A stretch of 15,450 nucleotides of DNA from Sulfurospirillaceae bacterium. Its GTDB lineage: Bacteria; Campylobacterota; Campylobacteria; Campylobacterales; Sulfurospirillaceae. Below are positions 13,230 to 15,450 of the stretch, one piece after another. The stretch is taken from assembly GCA_028705785.1 (NCBI GenBank), contig JAQWCT010000029.1, positions 1 through 15,450 of the forward strand, written 5' to 3'. Within the stretch, counting starts at the first letter, position 1. Each line of letters begins with the position of its first letter. The position numbers and the translations under genes are program-made. The notes under the pieces were generated by a model that saw only the letters and a list, made by a program, of their open reading frames with translations, was not told the DNA's origin and made no database searches.

Positions 13230-14615
13230 GTGTATATTTTAGATAAAGAAAACAAAAAACCACTCTATTTACAACTCTATGATGCACTAAAAAAAGAAAT
13301 TTTAAATAATCTATCTTATGGTGACAAACTTCCCTCTATTCGCAAAATAGCTACTGAATATACCATCAGTAAAAATACTGTCGAGTTAGCATACAAACAA
13401 CTCTACGCGGAAGGATATATCGAGAGTACTCCCAAAAGTAGATACTTTGTTGCAGATATACTCTTAGAACATGATGCGCCAACAAAAACAAGGTGTGCAA
13501 CCAAAGAAAACGCACCTCTTTCTATCCTTTATGATTTTGTTCCTGCAAGACTCGCGCATGATACATTTCCCTTAAAACTCTGGAAACGACTTTTTATCAA
13601 AGCCATGGAAACAGAACCCGATTTTGGTGCATATGGAGATAGACAAGGAGAGATAGGTCTTCGTGAAGAGATTGCAAAGTATCTCATTCAATCTCGTGGT
13701 GTAAACTGCGATGCTACGCAAGTCATCATTTGCGGAGGATTTGCAGATTCGATGAATCTTTTGGCAACGATTTTAAAAAAGCAGTTTAATCACATTGCTA
13801 TTGAACATCCTGGCTTTCCTATTGTGCGCTCTTTATTTAATGATTATGGTTACACCACCGTGCCTATTAGTGTTGATCACAATGGTTTAGTCATTGACGA
13901 GCTAGAAGCATCTTCTTCTAAACTGGTTTACATTACACCCTCGCATCAATACCCAACGGGTGTGAGTATGCCCATCAACCACCGTATTAGGCTTTTAAAT
14001 TGGTCAAAACGTGTGGAAGGGATTATCATTGAGGATGATTATGACAGTGAACTGAGGTATCAAAACCGCCCTATTCCCTCACTTCAAGGACTAGACAATG
14101 ACGATAGAGTTGTTTATGTTGGGACCTTTTCCAAGTCACTCTCCCCAGCTCTTCGTGTCAGCTACCTTATACTGCCACATCGTTATTTGCAAACCTATAG
14201 AGGGTTGTTTCAAACACGTCATCAACGCTGTTCTGTGTCGCTTTCAACTCAAAAAACATTGGAACAATTTATGGCAAATGGGCACTGGGAAAGGCATTTA
14301 CGAAAAATTCGTACCCTTAACCGTAAAAAACATGATTTGATGAAAGAGATATTAAAAAGCACGCTAGAGAACATGATAGAAATCATCAGCGAAGGCGGAG
14401 GTCTTGCCATCCTCATACGACCAACGATTGACATTCATTTGGCAAAATTAAGGCAAAACGCCTTAAAGCAAGGTGTAAAGCTTTATCTTGCTAGTGATTA
14501 TTATGGAGAAGATTGGGAGGCTATTCGAATGGGTTTTGGTGGATTGAGTGAACAAGATATTAGAGATGGGATTATCGCATTTAAAAAAGTTTGGATGGAA
14601 ACGATAAAAGAATAA
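13230..14615 (+). CDS. MocR/GntR-family PLP-dependent transcription regulator
   Basis: 461 residues from the GTG at 13230, which puts AGGGGA 5 bases upstream; the GTG at 13227 is too close to that site. Residues 10-75 are a GntR winged helix (KLPSIRKIA, then ISKNTVELAYKQL). Residues 110-460 are a fold-type I aminotransferase-like domain with TPSHQYPTGV, IIEDDYDSE and the PLP lysine K302 in GTFSKSLSPALRVSYLI, and R433 in AIRMGFGG for a carboxylate. MocR regulators usually sense an amino acid or B6 vitamer through PLP and act on a neighbouring divergent gene. Here that is the flavoprotein gene. The aminotransferase 0.8 kb away is another possible member of its circuit. The family is certain; the ligand is unknown. 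Confidence 0.92.
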   Translation: MYILDKENKKPLYLQLYDALKKEILNNLSYGDKLPSIRKIATEYTISKNTVELAYKQLYAEGYIESTPKSRYFVADILLEHDAPTKTRCATKENAPLSILYDFVPARLAHDTFPLKLWKRLFIKAMETEPDFGAYGDRQGEIGLREEIAKYLIQSRGVNCDATQVIICGGFADSMNLLATILKKQFNHIAIEHPGFPIVRSLFNDYGYTTVPISVDHNGLVIDELEASSSKLVYITPSHQYPTGVSMPINHRIRLLNWSKRVEGIIIEDDYDSELRYQNRPIPSLQGLDNDDRVVYVGTFSKSLSPALRVSYLILPHRYLQTYRGLFQTRHQRCSVSLSTQKTLEQFMANGHWERHLRKIRTLNRKKHDLMKEILKSTLENMIEIISEGGGLAILIRPTIDIHLAKLRQNALKQGVKLYLASDYYGEDWEAIRMGFGGLSEQDIRDGIIAFKKVWMETIKE

Positions 14616-14629
14616 GACAAATTCTTGCG

Positions 14630-15127
14630 TTACCTTTTTTTACCTCCATTGATGTCAAATCCATAACGATTATACCCGCCGATAAATATCTTCTGTGCTG
14701 GGTCAAAACTCTGGGAGCACGCTTCTTTATCATACTTAACAACAAATTTTTTCTCATTTTCTTCTACATGTAAGTAATATTCAACTCCCTTATCCACCAT
14801 CGCAATAGCAGAAAAGTCTTTACACTGTTTTTTGAGATCATCTGGCAGGGTATGATATGTCTTGAGTTCAGCAAGAATTTGTTTGTATTGCGTTGTTGTT
14901 GATTTGAAAAAAACTTTGTTTTGTTCTGCATATACTTTGGTAACAACCAGCGACATATCTTTATGTTTAAAGGTGTGTGGAAGACTACCGACTAAACTTT
15001 GTGCCATAAATGAGGCATACATTTCAGGGGTTATATTGAAAGGAAGTGTCATTTTTGGCGTATCAGCACAAGCAGATAAACCTAAAAACAATATCCATGC
15101 AATAAATGCTTTTTGAAGCGTTTTCAT
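14630..15127 (-). CDS. lipoprotein of unknown function
   Basis: 165 residues from the ATG at 15127 (AAGGAT about 8 bases upstream; an in-frame TTG at 15133 overlaps the spacer). Residues 1-19 are a signal peptide ending in the lipobox LSAC with C20 as the lipidated residue, so the mature protein should be anchored to a membrane and face the periplasm. The next residue is Ala, not Asp, which favours the outer membrane by E. coli rules. The remaining 145 residues are soluble with two further Cys (in KKQCKDF and KEACSQS) that could pair. I do not recognise a family. It converges on the MocR gene with only 14 bases between, and no clear terminator is visible there. Confidence 0.75.
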   Translation of the reverse strand: MKTLQKAFIAWILFLGLSACADTPKMTLPFNITPEMYASFMAQSLVGSLPHTFKHKDMSLVVTKVYAEQNKVFFKSTTTQYKQILAELKTYHTLPDDLKKQCKDFSAIAMVDKGVEYYLHVEENEKKFVVKYDKEACSQSFDPAQKIFIGGYNRYGFDINGGKKR

Positions 15128-15208
15128 TCTCAAAATCCTTCTAAACTTTTACGCTATTGTAACTTGTTTTAATGAACCAATCGTGAATAGTACGACTATT
15201 TTCAACGG

Positions 15209-15242
15209 GTGTAATCCCAGTGTAACCCATTGCACATACAAT
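15209..15242 (+). promoter_or_regulatory. direct repeats and -10 upstream of the last gene
   Basis: GTGTAAT (15209) and GTGTAAC (15220) are direct repeats at an 11-bp step, one DNA turn apart, the arrangement bound by OmpR/PhoB-type response regulators. They sit over the -35 position of a TACAAT -10 at 15237-15242. An inverted repeat AATAGT/ACTATT (15186-15200) lies just upstream. Which gene the sites serve is inferred from position. Confidence 0.4.
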
Positions 15243-15287
15243 GACACCTGAAATTTTAGTTTATATCTCAAAAGGATGGTAAGTTTT

Positions 15288-15450
15288 ATGCGACGATTTT
15301 CTTCAATATATCTTGTCATATCATTAAGTCTTGTCTTAGCGATTGTTTTATTAGTTCAATTTGGTGAAGTATTGCGCCCTTCAAAAAACACTTCTCACTC
15401 AGTTCTACAGACACTCAATGTCGTTACTCCTACTTTAATGAAGCTGCGCT
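15288..15450 (+). CDS. exported or membrane-anchored protein, N-terminal fragment
   Basis: The ATG at 15288 has AAAGGATGG about 9 bases upstream, and the frame is open to the right edge (54 residues). The start MRRFSSIYLVISLSLVLAIV is a basic N-terminus and one long hydrophobic segment with no lipobox and no clear cleavage site, so it is a signal anchor, with the rest probably in the periplasm. Sensor kinases, chemotaxis receptors and secreted proteins can all begin this way. The fragment is too short to name. Confidence 0.6.
   Translation, partial: MRRFSSIYLVISLSLVLAIVLLVQFGEVLRPSKNTSHSVLQTLNVVTPTLMKLR

Noticed and set aside
14765..14772. TACATGTA in the lipoprotein gene
   Set aside because: Only 8 bp are palindromic and it lies within the coding sequence.

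Overview
The window looks like chromosome of a nitrogen-fixing Campylobacterota (epsilonproteobacterial) organism, most like Sulfurospirillum. This is an inference from low GC content, compact genes with AAGGAG-type ribosome sites, promoters with a clear -10 but often no -35, a Mo-nitrogenase operon of the order nifH-orf-nifD-nifK, and the recurring intergenic palindrome TTTACATGTAAA. No rRNA, tRNA, CRISPR array or intact insertion sequence is visible.

Layout. (1) 1-629: 3' end of a C39-like cysteine peptidase with TPR repeats. (2) 842-2263: a four-gene operon that looks like an envelope or osmotic stress module: a 49-residue DPKK-repeat protein, an exported triple-BON protein, a 49-residue lmo0937-type membrane protein and an sll1863-type coiled-coil protein. 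Two of the four fall below a 60-residue cut-off. (3) 2299-4334, minus strand: a coupled pair, GNAT-nitrilase fusion then RNase H-fold protein. (4) 4410-5366, minus: an HD-GYP protein. (5) 5420-9940, minus: the nitrogenase structural operon nifH, a 119-residue protein I cannot identify, nifD and nifK. It has a sigma-54-like promoter upstream, a hairpin-rich spacer after nifH and a UUCG-loop terminator after nifK. No cofactor-assembly genes (nifB, E, N) are present, so they must lie elsewhere. (6) 10050-10688, minus: a hemolysin III/TrhA-like membrane protein. (7) 10819-11374: a very AT-rich patch with a 46-nt hairpin and an orphan HEPN-like gene, probably acquired. (8) 11624-14615: a PLP/flavin-related group: a D-amino-acid aminotransferase, a pyridoxamine-phosphate-oxidase-like flavoprotein and a divergent MocR regulator, with a dyad on the flavoprotein promoter. 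(9) 14630-15127, minus: a lipoprotein of unknown function. (10) 15288 to the right edge: the start of an exported or membrane-anchored protein, preceded by 11-bp-spaced direct repeats.

The items most worth follow-up are the unidentified nif-operon protein, the NifH insertion next to the cluster-binding region, the TTTACATGTAAA family, the DPKK protein of the stress operon, and the HEPN/hairpin patch.
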